A stretch of 64,000 nt of DNA from Halorhabdus tiamatea SARL4B (GTDB lineage Archaea > Halobacteriota > Halobacteria > Halobacteriales > Haloarculaceae). Below are positions 9,234 through 16,811 of this stretch, in pieces; the first letter of the stretch is position 1, and the number at the start of each line of letters is the position of its first letter. The notes under the pieces are model-generated. The model did not search any database. It was not told the origin of the DNA and saw only the letters and a program-made list of their open reading frames with translations. The stretch is from contig NC_021921.1 in assembly GCF_000470655.1 (NCBI RefSeq), positions 310,001 to 374,000 on the forward strand, written 5' to 3'. Position numbers and translations under genes: made by a program.

Positions 9234-9337
9234 AAAACGGTTTTGACTGCTCCACTTTGAGAGGAGGTATGCACGGAACCCGTTCGATTTTTCCGAGTGA
9301 GTCCATCTCACCGTCGTCCGGCGGGGGGGCCGAGTGA
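9234..9337 (+). promoter_or_regulatory. guaAb leader with possible 22-codon upstream ORF
   Basis: AAAACGGTTTT at 9235-9245 could serve as a TATA element; about 27 bases later an ATG (9269) opens a 22-codon frame whose TGA (9335-9337) overlaps the guaAb ATG (9337) as TGATG. GGAGGT immediately precedes this ATG, too close to act on it as a ribosome binding site. A second T-rich box (GATTTTTCC, about 9288) could drive guaAb directly. Translational coupling is possible but unproven. Confidence 0.35.
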
Positions 9338-10254
9338 TGGTCGACGTCGAGACGTTCATCCCTGAGGCGAAAGCCGAGATAGCCGAGGCGATCGGTGACG
9401 ACAACGCCGTCATCGCCCTCTCGGGTGGCGTCGACTCCTCGACGGCCGCCGCGCTGGCCTACGACGCGATCGGCGACCAGCTCACGCCCGTCTACGTCGA
9501 CACCGGATTGATGCGCAAAGGCGAGACTGAGCAGATCCGCGAGACCTTCGAGTACATGGACAGTCTCAGGATCGTCGACGCCAAAGAGCGGTTCCTCGAC
9601 GAACTCGAAGGGATCACCGATCCCGAGGAGAAGCGCCACGCCATCGGCGAACAGTTCATCCGGGAGTTCGAGACGGTCGCCCGCGAGGTCGAGGCCGATT
9701 ATCTCGTCCAGGGGACGATCTACCCCGACCGCATCGAGAGCGAGGGGACGATCAAGTCCCACCACAACGTCGGCGGCCTGCCCGACGTCGTCGACTTCGA
9801 GGGGATCGTCGAACCCATGCGGGACCTCTACAAGGACGAGGTCCGGGAGGTCGCTCGCGAACTCGACCTGGAAGAGATCATTTCTGAACGGATGCCCTTC
9901 CCCGGCCCCGGTCTCGCGGTCCGGATCATCGGCGAGGTGACCGCGGAGAAACTCGACGTGGCCCGGGAGGCCAACCACGTCGTCGAGGAGGAACTCGAGG
10001 AATACGAGCCCTGGCAGGCCCTGGCGGCCGTCATCGGCAAGGCAACCGGTGTGAAAGGGGATAATCGCGTCCACGGGTGGGTCGTCGCCGTCCGGTCGGT
10101 CGAGTCCCGTGACGGGATGACTGCCCGCGCCCAGGAGATCGACTGGGAGACCCTCCAGCGCATCCAGAGTCGCATCACCGGCGAGAACGAGACTGTCTCG
10201 CGGGTCGTCTACGACGTGACCCACAAACCGCCCGCGACCATCGAGTACGAGTGA
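9337..10254 (+). CDS. guaAb: GMP synthase, ATP pyrophosphatase (subunit B)
   Basis: Converts XMP to GMP using ammonia from a separate glutaminase subunit, the two-subunit arrangement usual in archaea. The 305-residue protein has the PP-loop SGGVDSS at 29-35, LVQGTIYPD, the [10 protein letters not shown] segment and the GMP-synthase dimerisation region to the end (KPPATIEYE). ATG 9337 is preferred over the adjacent GTG 9334. Its stop overlaps the start of the next gene (ATGA at 10254), implying co-translation. The glutaminase subunit gene is not in the window. Confidence 0.95.
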   Translation: MVDVETFIPEAKAEIAEAIGDDNAVIALSGGVDSSTAAALAYDAIGDQLTPVYVDTGLMRKGETEQIRETFEYMDSLRIVDAKERFLDELEGITDPEEKRHAIGEQFIREFETVAREVEADYLVQGTIYPDRIESEGTIKSHHNVGGLPDVVDFEGIVEPMRDLYKDEVREVARELDLEEIISERMPFPGPGLAVRIIGEVTAEKLDVAREANHVVEEELEEYEPWQALAAVIGKATGVKGDNRVHGWVVAVRSVESRDGMTARAQEIDWETLQRIQSRITGENETVSRVVYDVTHKPPATIEYE

Positions 10255-10568
10255 TGAACGTCGTCATTGCTGGGGCTGACGAGAGCGAACTCGCCGACGC
10301 GATCGCCGCGGAGGGACACGACGTCACCGCGATCGACGTGGCCGACGGGGAATCGCTGGAAGCGGCCGGGATCGGGGACGCCGACGTCTACGTGCTGACC
10401 GAGATGGCTCAGGCGACGTCGATCGCCGTCGCCAAGGATCTCAACCGGGACGTGCGCGTGGTCGTCTACGCCGGGGGGTCACTGCCGGAGTTCGCCACCC
10501 GACAGACCGATCTCATGGTCGATCCCGCGCTGCTCGATCCCGACACTGTCGCCGAAGAACTGGCGTAA
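10254..10568 (+). CDS. Small conserved haloarchaeal protein coupled to guaAb (DUF7126-like)
   Basis: A 104-residue acidic protein beginning [20 protein letters not shown], with alternating strands and helices like half of a Rossmann or TrkA-N fold (VVIAGAD, VTAIDVADGE, ADVYVLTEM, VVVYAGG). From memory, similar haloarchaeal proteins are placed in DUF7126 and sometimes mislabelled CTP synthetase; it has none of the PyrG motifs. Its start overlaps the guaAb stop by ATGA, so the two are probably translated together and a role in purine metabolism is plausible but unproven. Confidence 0.7.
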   Translation: MNVVIAGADESELADAIAAEGHDVTAIDVADGESLEAAGIGDADVYVLTEMAQATSIAVAKDLNRDVRVVVYAGGSLPEFATRQTDLMVDPALLDPDTVAEELA

Positions 10569-10596
10569 TCGTCGGCAGCCGCGATTCCCTCCTTGC

Positions 10597-11268
10597 TCAC
10601 AGTCGTCCGGCGAGGTCGTCCAGGTACGTAGCCCCACGCTTGCGGAACGGCGTCCCGTGACCCATCGCCAGCACCTCGACGTCGAGGTCCAGCCCCGCGA
10701 GCCGTCGGATACTCGAGTCGACGGCGTCGGTGTCCTGACTCAACGCCCACGGCGAGGGTTCGAGTCGGCCGTCGCTCTCTCGAACGAGGTCGCCGACGAA
10801 CGCGACCGAGCGCGCCTCGCTGACGAACGCCAGATGGCCGGCCGTGTGGCCTGGCGTCTCGTAGACAGTGAGGTCGCCGATCCGGTCACCGTCGCCGACT
10901 GTCTCGATCGACTGCGCGGGTTCTGACACTACTAGTCCGGTGGCTCGCTGGAACGCTGTCTTCCGGTTATTCCAGGGTAGACGGCGGTCTCCCCTGAGAA
11001 TATCGGCGTCTGGCTCCCCCGCGTACACCGGCCTCTCGGCTTCGAACCGACCTAGGGCCCCGACGTGATCGAGGTCGTAGTGAGTGAGTGCGATCCGGGT
11101 CACGTCACGAGGTCTGAAACCTGCATCGTCCAGCTGATCGAGCAACGCCCCCCGCGTCCAGGGCGCGCCAGCGTCGACGAGTGTCACCCCCTCGCTGTCC
11201 TCGAACAGGTAGGCGTTGACGCCTCGAAGGTCGAACCACCAGACGCCCTCGGCAAGTTCAGTGACCAT
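10597..11268 (-). CDS. MBL-fold metallo-hydrolase
   Basis: A 223-residue metallo-beta-lactamase-fold protein. The metal motif is THYDLDHVG (62-70), an HxDxDH variant of the common HxHxDH, followed by GHTAGHLAF, a GDLV loop and a terminal MGHGTP, all expected metal ligands. Glyoxalase-II-like or other thioester/lactone hydrolysis is possible; the substrate cannot be told. ATG 11268 fits the family N-terminus (MVTELAEGVWWFD). It is convergent with the guaAb unit. Confidence 0.85.
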   Translation of the reverse strand: MVTELAEGVWWFDLRGVNAYLFEDSEGVTLVDAGAPWTRGALLDQLDDAGFRPRDVTRIALTHYDLDHVGALGRFEAERPVYAGEPDADILRGDRRLPWNNRKTAFQRATGLVVSEPAQSIETVGDGDRIGDLTVYETPGHTAGHLAFVSEARSVAFVGDLVRESDGRLEPSPWALSQDTDAVDSSIRRLAGLDLDVEVLAMGHGTPFRKRGATYLDDLAGRL

Positions 11269-11422
11269 AGTCCAGTATTCGGAGCGCACCGAGAAAAAGT
11301 CACGCGTGTTCGTCACCGTCACCGCTGATCGAGGTGTCGATCCGAGTTTCGTCACGTTGCCCTCACGGGGCCGCTGGTTGCGTGCCATTCGCTCGATGGC
11401 GAATACCGTCGAAAACATAATC

Positions 11423-11434
11423 TTTTTTTTTTTT
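11423..11434 (+). promoter_or_regulatory. Twelve-T tract upstream of the DUF5789-like gene
   Basis: Twelve consecutive T at 11423-11434 lie 28 bases before ATG 11462. The position matches a TATA element for a leaderless transcript of the downstream gene rather than a terminator, because no plus-strand gene ends just upstream. Confidence 0.45.
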
Positions 11435-11461
11435 CATGATGGTCTCGTAGATCCGGCACAG

Positions 11462-11758
11462 ATGCGCCATTCAGAAACGCGACAGTTGTTCGAACAGACC
11501 TTCGAGTTCCCGACCGAACACGAGACGGTCGTCGAACAGCTAGGTGACGTCGAGTTGACGTCCCCGGTCGGCGATGTCGTCACGATTCGGAGTATCTTAG
11601 AGCGAACCAACGAGGCGTCCTACGAGTCGGCGGACGGTCTCTATACGACACTTCTGGGCGGCCTGGAGGACGGTTTCATCGGCCGGAAGTACTACGACGA
11701 CCGCGGCGGGACAGCCATGGATTCGGACACGTTCGGCCCGGAGACCGAGTCGTTCTGA
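11462..11758 (+). CDS. DUF5789-like small haloarchaeal protein
   Basis: A 98-residue acidic protein beginning MRHSETRQLFEQTFEFP, with a central VGDVVTIRSILERTNEASYES segment and a conserved-looking VGRKYYDDRGG-like end (here IGRKYYDDRGG). This pattern resembles the haloarchaeal DUF5789 family, whose function is unknown. ATG 11462 is chosen by its distance from the poly-T tract at 11423-11434. It ends facing the MoaB-like gene. Confidence 0.65.
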   Translation: MRHSETRQLFEQTFEFPTEHETVVEQLGDVELTSPVGDVVTIRSILERTNEASYESADGLYTTLLGGLEDGFIGRKYYDDRGGTAMDSDTFGPETESF

Positions 11759-11809
11759 CCCGCGGAGAGGGTCATGCCGGGGGTCGAATCGCTCGATCGA
11801 CGTCACGGC

Positions 11810-12436
11810 TCAGTTGTGGGCCTCTTCACCACTGGCCGCGGCCACGAGAGAATCGAGCGTCTCGGCGAGGACCTTCTCGACGGCGAATCGTGCCGTGTCT
11901 GCTTTGCCAGGCAGACAGAACACGGGGACGCCGTCGCTTACGCCCGCAATGGGTCGCATGCCGACGACGGCCGGGCCGACCTGCTCGAAATATTGCAGCC
12001 TGAACAGTTCGCCAAAGCCCGGCAGTCGCTTCTCGAGGAGTGGCTCGACCGCCTCGACGGTGGCGTCCGCGGGGCCGATGCCGATCCCGCCCACAGTGAC
12101 GATGGCCGAGACCCCTCGACGGCGAAATAGCCGATCGACAGTTCCCTGTACGGCATCGTAGGTCGCCTCGGCCGTCTCCCGTGTGACGACCTTCTTCTCG
12201 GCACGCTCGATCGAACTGACGACCGCGTCACCCGCCGGGTCGCCGCCTTCGGCATCGTCGGTACCACCGACTGAAATCACCGCGACCCCGCGATTCACCT
12301 CGGCTTCCGCAGCCTCCCGCGTATCGCTTTCGTCTCCGGGTTCCGCCGTCTGATCTCCGTCCGTCTGCTCCTCGTCGTCCGATTCGTCGTCCGTTTGTGA
12401 GCCACGTCTGGTCTCGCGTGACTGGAAATCGACCAT
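11810..12436 (-). CDS. MoaB/MogA-type molybdenum cofactor protein with acidic N-terminal extension
   Basis: A 208-residue protein. Residues 1-~45 are an acidic, Asp/Glu/Thr-rich extension; the rest is the MoCF-binding fold, with TVGGIGIGPADATVEA, the PGFGELFR segment and a GVPVFCLPGK loop. MoaB/MogA proteins bind or adenylate molybdopterin during molybdenum cofactor synthesis. The usual GGTG of the family reads GGIG here, so catalytic competence is uncertain. ATG 12436 is the start consistent with the Q-S-R-rich N-terminus; a longer frame to 12505 looks non-coding. No other moa/moe genes are nearby. Confidence 0.8.
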   Translation of the reverse strand: MVDFQSRETRRGSQTDDESDDEEQTDGDQTAEPGDESDTREAAEAEVNRGVAVISVGGTDDAEGGDPAGDAVVSSIERAEKKVVTRETAEATYDAVQGTVDRLFRRRGVSAIVTVGGIGIGPADATVEAVEPLLEKRLPGFGELFRLQYFEQVGPAVVGMRPIAGVSDGVPVFCLPGKADTARFAVEKVLAETLDSLVAAASGEEAHN

Positions 12437-12554
12437 AGGGGAACCCGGTCGGCCTGGCTGAAAAGTCTCCCGGGCACAGCCGTTGAATGACCACCAGGAC
12501 GCCATATCGGCCCCGATCCAGGGGTTTTTGTCGGGGCAACTCCGATAGCAGGCT

Positions 12555-12803
12555 ATGTCTCATTCGCCGACGCAGTCCGAATCCGGGACGTCGTCCCGTG
12601 ACGGGTGGCTGGTGATCGGCGCACTCGCGATCGCCCTGGTCGTGATCCCGTGGGCGTTGATCGTCCTGCCGGAGGCACGTGGAATCGTCGGGGCCATCGG
12701 GTTCAGTATGCGAGATGCGTATCTCGTGGTCCCGCTCGTCCCGGCGATCGGGCTGGGTGTCGTCGGAGTCTGGACGGCGATCCGTGCCCGTCGCTCGCAG
12801 TAG
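12555..12803 (+). CDS. Small two-helix membrane protein
   Basis: An 82-residue unrecognised protein with a Ser/Thr-rich hydrophilic start (1-17) and two hydrophobic segments (about 18-38 and 55-75) ending in a basic RARRSQ tail. GTTTTTG about 28 bases before ATG 12555 supports a leaderless start. It ends 48 bases before the sensor kinase on the same strand, so the two could be co-transcribed. No function can be assigned. Confidence 0.6.
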   Translation: MSHSPTQSESGTSSRDGWLVIGALAIALVVIPWALIVLPEARGIVGAIGFSMRDAYLVVPLVPAIGLGVVGVWTAIRARRSQ

Positions 12804-12851
12804 TCGCGGTCGCCAACCCTTTTGTATTCCCCTGGTTAGAGTCAGTCCGTG

Positions 12852-14564
12852 ATGGCGGCCACCTATCTGGGCCTCGTGTTGTTCGCGGGCATACTCGGGA
12901 CCGCCGTCGCGATGTACGCTTTGTTGCATCGGGACACCCCCGGAAGCGGCCCGCTCGCGCTCCTGTTGCTCGCGGCCGCGATGTGGTCGTTCACCGAGGG
13001 ACTCACTCTCGCCGCCGACGGGAGGACGACGACGGCATTCTGGGCGAAGTTGCGGCTCTCGATTTCGACGATTGTCCCGCTGGCCTGGTTGCTGTTGACG
13101 GTCGAGTACACGGGCCGGGACCGCCACCTCACGTCCGGCCATCTCCTGGGCCTTCTGGTCGAACCGATCGCCTTCATCACACTCGTCTGGACGAACGCCA
13201 CGCATGGATTAGTCTGGGAATCGACGGCACTCGTCTTCGTCGGCGGCGAGTCGGGCGTGGTTGCCACCAGAGGGTTGGCCTTCTGGGCGCACGTGAGCTA
13301 CTCGTATCTGCTGGTTGCTCTCGGTGCGTTCTTGCTCGTCCGGCTGTCGCTGCGGACCGACCGGCTCTTCCGGACCCAGAGCACTGCGTTGCTCGCGGCG
13401 ATCACGATTCCGCTGGCCGCCAACGCAGCCTTTCTGTTCGGGTTCGTGCCGGGGGGGATCGACCCGACGGGCGTCGCCTTTGTCGCGACGGGAGCGATCC
13501 TCACCGGCGCAATCCTCCGCAGACAGTTGCTCGACGTCACCGCCGGCACGCGCGAATACGGCCGCGACGAAATCCTCGCCGAACTCGAGGACCTGGTCTT
13601 CATCGTCGACGAGGCCGACGTCGTCGTCGATTGCAACCGGGCCACCGTCGAGACACTAGGAACCACGACCGAGGACGTCATCGGGCAGGAACTGGACACG
13701 GTCGCTCCGTCGCTGGCGGAGACGCTGCCCGACGACGATCGGGAGTGCCATCGCGTCATGGCGCTCGAACTAGACGGCTCTGTCCGGAAGTTCGACGTCC
13801 AGCAGTCGCTGGTCGAACGCCCCTTCGGCGAGGGGGCGACCCGTCTGCTGAGCCTCCGTGACGTCACCGACCAGACCCGCCGCGAACAGCAACTCGACGT
13901 CCTCAATCGCCTGCTGCGACACAACCTCCGCAACGAGATGAACGTCGTCAGGGGCCACGCCGAGTTGCTCGCCGAGACCGTCGAAGATCCGGACGCCGAC
14001 CGCCACTTCGATCGCATCTTCGAGACGGTCGATACGGTCACCGAACGCAGCGACAAAGTCGGGACGCTGACCCGCGCCTTCGAGGGGGCCGAGACGCAGT
14101 CGGTCGATCTCGAACTCACGCTGCGGGACGCAATCGAGACAGTCCGGACCGAACGCCCAGCGGCGTCGATCAAGCTCGATCTGGCGGACGCACGTGGACT
14201 TCGAATCGCAAGCGGCGCGTCGGTCGGACTGGCGTTCGAGGAACTGCTGACCAACGCTATCGAACACAACGACGACGATCCGACCGTGTGGGTCACCGTC
14301 GAGACGGGCGACAGTGACGCCGGCGTGACGGTTCGTATTTCCGACGACGGCCCCGGAATCGGCGACCAGGAGCGGACAGTGATCGAGGAAGGGCGAGAGA
14401 CGCCACTCGAACACAGCAGCGGGATCGGTCTCTGGCTGGTCGCCTGGATCGTCCGGACCATCGGCGGGACGATTCACTTCGAGACTGACGGCGACGGGAC
14501 GACTGTCGTCGTGCAGTTACCGGTCGCCGAAGCGTCACCGGAAAACGACGTCGAAACAGCCTAA
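12852..14564 (+). CDS. Membrane sensor histidine kinase (7TM-PAS-HATPase)
   Basis: A 570-residue two-component sensor. The N-terminal third (1-~225) holds about seven hydrophobic segments of the 7TM histidine-kinase sensor type. A PAS domain (~240-335, ILAELEDLVFIVDEADVVV) follows, then a haloarchaeal H-box with the phospho-acceptor His357 in RHNLRNEMN, and a C-terminal ATPase with N box (ELLTNAIEHN), G1 (DDGPGIG) and G2 (SSGIGLWL). No response regulator is adjacent, as is common for orphan haloarchaeal kinases. ATG 12852 is chosen over the overlapping GTG 12849. The signal sensed is unknown. Confidence 0.9.
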   Translation: MAATYLGLVLFAGILGTAVAMYALLHRDTPGSGPLALLLLAAAMWSFTEGLTLAADGRTTTAFWAKLRLSISTIVPLAWLLLTVEYTGRDRHLTSGHLLGLLVEPIAFITLVWTNATHGLVWESTALVFVGGESGVVATRGLAFWAHVSYSYLLVALGAFLLVRLSLRTDRLFRTQSTALLAAITIPLAANAAFLFGFVPGGIDPTGVAFVATGAILTGAILRRQLLDVTAGTREYGRDEILAELEDLVFIVDEADVVVDCNRATVETLGTTTEDVIGQELDTVAPSLAETLPDDDRECHRVMALELDGSVRKFDVQQSLVERPFGEGATRLLSLRDVTDQTRREQQLDVLNRLLRHNLRNEMNVVRGHAELLAETVEDPDADRHFDRIFETVDTVTERSDKVGTLTRAFEGAETQSVDLELTLRDAIETVRTERPAASIKLDLADARGLRIASGASVGLAFEELLTNAIEHNDDDPTVWVTVETGDSDAGVTVRISDDGPGIGDQERTVIEEGRETPLEHSSGIGLWLVAWIVRTIGGTIHFETDGDGTTVVVQLPVAEASPENDVETA

Positions 14565-14589
14565 CTCTCTCGTGGAATGCCGCGAAGCC

Positions 14590-15153
14590 TCACTCCAGAT
14601 CGCGGCGCATCGCAATCTCGAACCAGGGACACAGTCGAAGCTGGCGGTACCACCGCGGATTCTCGTAGAGGCGCTCGTAGGGAACCCACAGCAGCCCGCC
14701 GACCTCTGCGGGGTCGGGATCGAGCGACCGGTCGGTGAGCGTGGTCTGCAGCACCGAACAGACCTCCCATTCGAGGCCTTCGTCCATGTAGTAGCGCTTG
14801 TACTCGAAAGCGTCTGTCACCTCCAGCCCGTCGTATTGCTCCGGGGTAATACCGAGTTCTTCCTCTAAGCGCTGGCGGGTCGCTTCGACCTGCGTCTGAC
14901 CTTCGACGGGGTGGGACGCGACGGTCCCGTCCCAGTAGGTGTCCCAGAGGCGCTTCTCGGGCGAGCGCTGGGCGAGCAAGATGTTGTCGTCCTCGTCGAA
15001 CAGCAGGGCCGTGAACGCCCGATGGCGAATCCCATCGCCGGTATGGGCGTCGAGACGGTTGACCAGCCCTTCCGGGTTGTCCTCGGCGTCGACCGCGATG
15101 ACGTCTTCGCCTGCGTTCTCGTGTGTCACCGTCGAGTCAGCGTCCGTACTCAT
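14590..15153 (-). CDS. idi: Type I isopentenyl-diphosphate isomerase-like NUDIX protein, catalytic Cys replaced
   Basis: Type I IDI interconverts IPP and DMAPP. The 187-residue protein has the family layout: RHRAF (44-48), ILLAQRS, the WDTYWDGTVASHP segment, a NUDIX-type helix (VEATRQRLEEELGI) and EWEVCSVL with E128 and E130 matching the metal and acid glutamates of E. coli IDI. The essential Cys of bacterial IDI (NSVCGHP) is Ala79 here (GTVASHP). It may still isomerise by another mechanism or act as a different NUDIX enzyme. ATG 15153 fits the N-terminus. It converges with the kinase gene. Confidence 0.75.
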   Translation of the reverse strand: MSTDADSTVTHENAGEDVIAVDAEDNPEGLVNRLDAHTGDGIRHRAFTALLFDEDDNILLAQRSPEKRLWDTYWDGTVASHPVEGQTQVEATRQRLEEELGITPEQYDGLEVTDAFEYKRYYMDEGLEWEVCSVLQTTLTDRSLDPDPAEVGGLLWVPYERLYENPRWYRQLRLCPWFEIAMRRDLE

Positions 15154-15236
15154 ATAGCTATCACGTAGGAAGGGTGGTTCAAACAGTCTTCGCTTCCGAC
15201 ACCGTCCAGGTCGTCTTTCCAAAATATCGACGGTCC

Positions 15237-15650
15237 TTATCCGACCCGTTCTTCCAAAATGAGACGCGTCTTCGTCCCCATAACTTCATCGCGTTCCCGC
15301 GCTCTCGTGATCAACTCGTTGACCTCGCTGGTGTCGGCGCAGTCGACGATCAACACGACGTCGTCCTCCCCGCTGACCTCCCAGACGAAGTCGACTTCGG
15401 CCCACTCGACGAAGGTGTCCGCGAGGGCGTTGTGGTCGACGTCCACGTCGACGGCGATCTCGATCATCGCCTTGACGTTGCCCGTCCGGGTCGCGACGGT
15501 GAACCGCTCGATGGTCCCGTCCTCGATTAGCTGTTCGACCCGATTGCGGACGGTCCCCTCGGACGTGCCCACCTCGTCGGCGATCTCCGTGTAGGGCGTG
15601 CGGGCGTCCCGCCGGAGGAGACTCAGTATCTCGCGGTCCAGATCGTCCAT
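15237..15650 (-). CDS. Lrp/AsnC-family transcriptional regulator
   Basis: A 137-residue regulator with an N-terminal winged helix (MDDLDREILSLLRRDARTPY; recognition helix around TSEGTVRNRV, ~30-39) and a C-terminal RAM/ASNC ligand-binding domain (about 65-130). Such proteins sense amino acids or related metabolites and bind short palindromes as dimers and octamers. It is divergent from carA with 102 bases between starts, and that gap contains two matching palindromes, so carA and its own promoter are likely targets. Confidence 0.9.
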   Translation of the reverse strand: MDDLDREILSLLRRDARTPYTEIADEVGTSEGTVRNRVEQLIEDGTIERFTVATRTGNVKAMIEIAVDVDVDHNALADTFVEWAEVDFVWEVSGEDDVVLIVDCADTSEVNELITRARERDEVMGTKTRLILEERVG

Positions 15651-15686
15651 CGAGATGCGAACCTACCGCGGGTCGACACTTGAGGA

Positions 15687-15701
15687 TTACGAATTTCGTA
15701 A
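15687..15701. promoter_or_regulatory. Operator-like palindrome 1 (Lrp-carA intergenic)
   Basis: TTACGAATTTCGTAA is a perfect 7-bp inverted repeat around one base. It lies 36 bases upstream of the lrp start and upstream of the carA TATA box. Together with palindrome 2 it suggests an Lrp-type operator. Confidence 0.6.
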
Positions 15702-15718
15702 CGATTCTTCGAAAGCAA

Positions 15719-15727
15719 CGCTTATCA
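15719..15727 (+). promoter_or_regulatory. carA TATA-like box
   Basis: CGCTTATCA is centred about 30 bases before the carA ATG at 15753, fitting a leaderless carA transcript. It lies between the two palindromes, so a protein bound to both could occlude it. Confidence 0.5.
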
Positions 15728-15738
15728 CCCGACCTTTC

Positions 15739-15753
15739 ATACGGATCTCGTAA
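15739..15753. promoter_or_regulatory. Operator-like palindrome 2 overlapping the carA start
   Basis: ATACGGATCTCGTAA matches palindrome 1 at 12 of 15 bases and keeps TACG-N5-CGTA. Its centre is 52 bases from that of palindrome 1, about five helical turns, and it overlaps the A of the carA ATG. Binding here would block transcription start. Confidence 0.55.
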
Positions 15754-16796
15754 TGACGGACGCCTACGTGGCCCTGGAAGGTGAGCGCGTGGTCGAGGCG
15801 CGCGCCCGCTCACCGGGGACGACACGCGGGGAACTGGTCTTTACGACTGCCTACACCGGCTACGAGGAGAGCCTGACGGATCCCTCCTACGAGGAGCAGA
15901 TTCTCACCTTCTCGTACCCGCTGATCGGTAACTACGGGGTCCGAGAGGAACGTTTCGAGTCCGACCGCGTCCACCCGAAAGGCGTCGTCGCCCGCGAGCT
16001 GACCGACGACGTCGCCGAGTGGCTCCGCGAAGAGGGTCGGCCCGCCGTCGATCACATCGACACGCGCGAACTCGTCACCGAGATCCGGGACGAAGGGGCG
16101 ATGAAGTGTGGGATCGCCGCTGGCGAGGACGTCACCGAGGAGGACGCCCTGGCCGAACTCCGCCAGTGCAAGCACATGAGCGACCACACGGACATCGGCA
16201 GTCAGGTCAGCGTGAGCGAACCTGTCGTGTACAACGCCGAGGGCGACGGCCCCGACGTCGCGCTGATCGACTGCGGCGCGAAGGGGTCGATCACCGAGTC
16301 GCTGGTCGAACGCGGCGCGGTCGTCCACGTCCTGCCCTACGACACGACGCCCGAAGAGATCGAGGCCCTCGATCCCGACGTCCTGTTCATCTCGAACGGC
16401 CCTGGCGATCCCGAGAACTTCGAGGCGACGGCCGACCTCGTCGACGAGTACGTCGGCGACGTGCCGCTGGCCGGTATCTGTCTGGGTCAGCAGGTCGTCG
16501 CCAACGCCCTCGGCGGCGAGACCGAGAAGATGGAGTTCGGGCACCGCGGCGTCAACCAGCCCGTCCGCGACCTCCGGACCGATCAGGTCGTCATGACGAC
16601 CCAGAACCACGGCTACACGGTGGCCGAACCCGGCGACACGCTCGAAGTAACCCAGATCAACGTCAACGACGACACGCCGGAAGGCTTAGAGAACGACGAC
16701 CTGGATATCATCACACGCCAGTACCACCCCGAGGCCAACCCCGGCCCGAACGATTCACTCTCGTTTTTCGACGACGTGCTCGAACTCGCCGAGTAG
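15753..16796 (+). CDS. carA: Carbamoyl-phosphate synthase, small (glutaminase) subunit
   Basis: Supplies ammonia from glutamine for carbamoyl phosphate, the precursor of pyrimidines and arginine. The 347-residue protein has the CarA N-terminal domain (VVEARARSPGTTRGELVFTT) and a class I amidotransferase domain with nucleophile Cys243 in GICLGQQ and a C-terminal QYHPEANPGP carrying the catalytic His-Glu. The large subunit carB is not in the window. The start overlaps a palindromic operator-like site, and the divergent neighbour is an Lrp regulator, suggesting feedback control. Confidence 0.97.
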   Translation: MTDAYVALEGERVVEARARSPGTTRGELVFTTAYTGYEESLTDPSYEEQILTFSYPLIGNYGVREERFESDRVHPKGVVARELTDDVAEWLREEGRPAVDHIDTRELVTEIRDEGAMKCGIAAGEDVTEEDALAELRQCKHMSDHTDIGSQVSVSEPVVYNAEGDGPDVALIDCGAKGSITESLVERGAVVHVLPYDTTPEEIEALDPDVLFISNGPGDPENFEATADLVDEYVGDVPLAGICLGQQVVANALGGETEKMEFGHRGVNQPVRDLRTDQVVMTTQNHGYTVAEPGDTLEVTQINVNDDTPEGLENDDLDIITRQYHPEANPGPNDSLSFFDDVLELAE

Positions 16797-16811
16797 CTGT
16801 TCTGGTTGTTT

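Noticed and set aside
10254-10568. CTP synthase identity for the gene after guaAb
   Set aside because: Only 104 residues, with no synthetase or glutaminase motif; the true pyrG is at 6071-7723.
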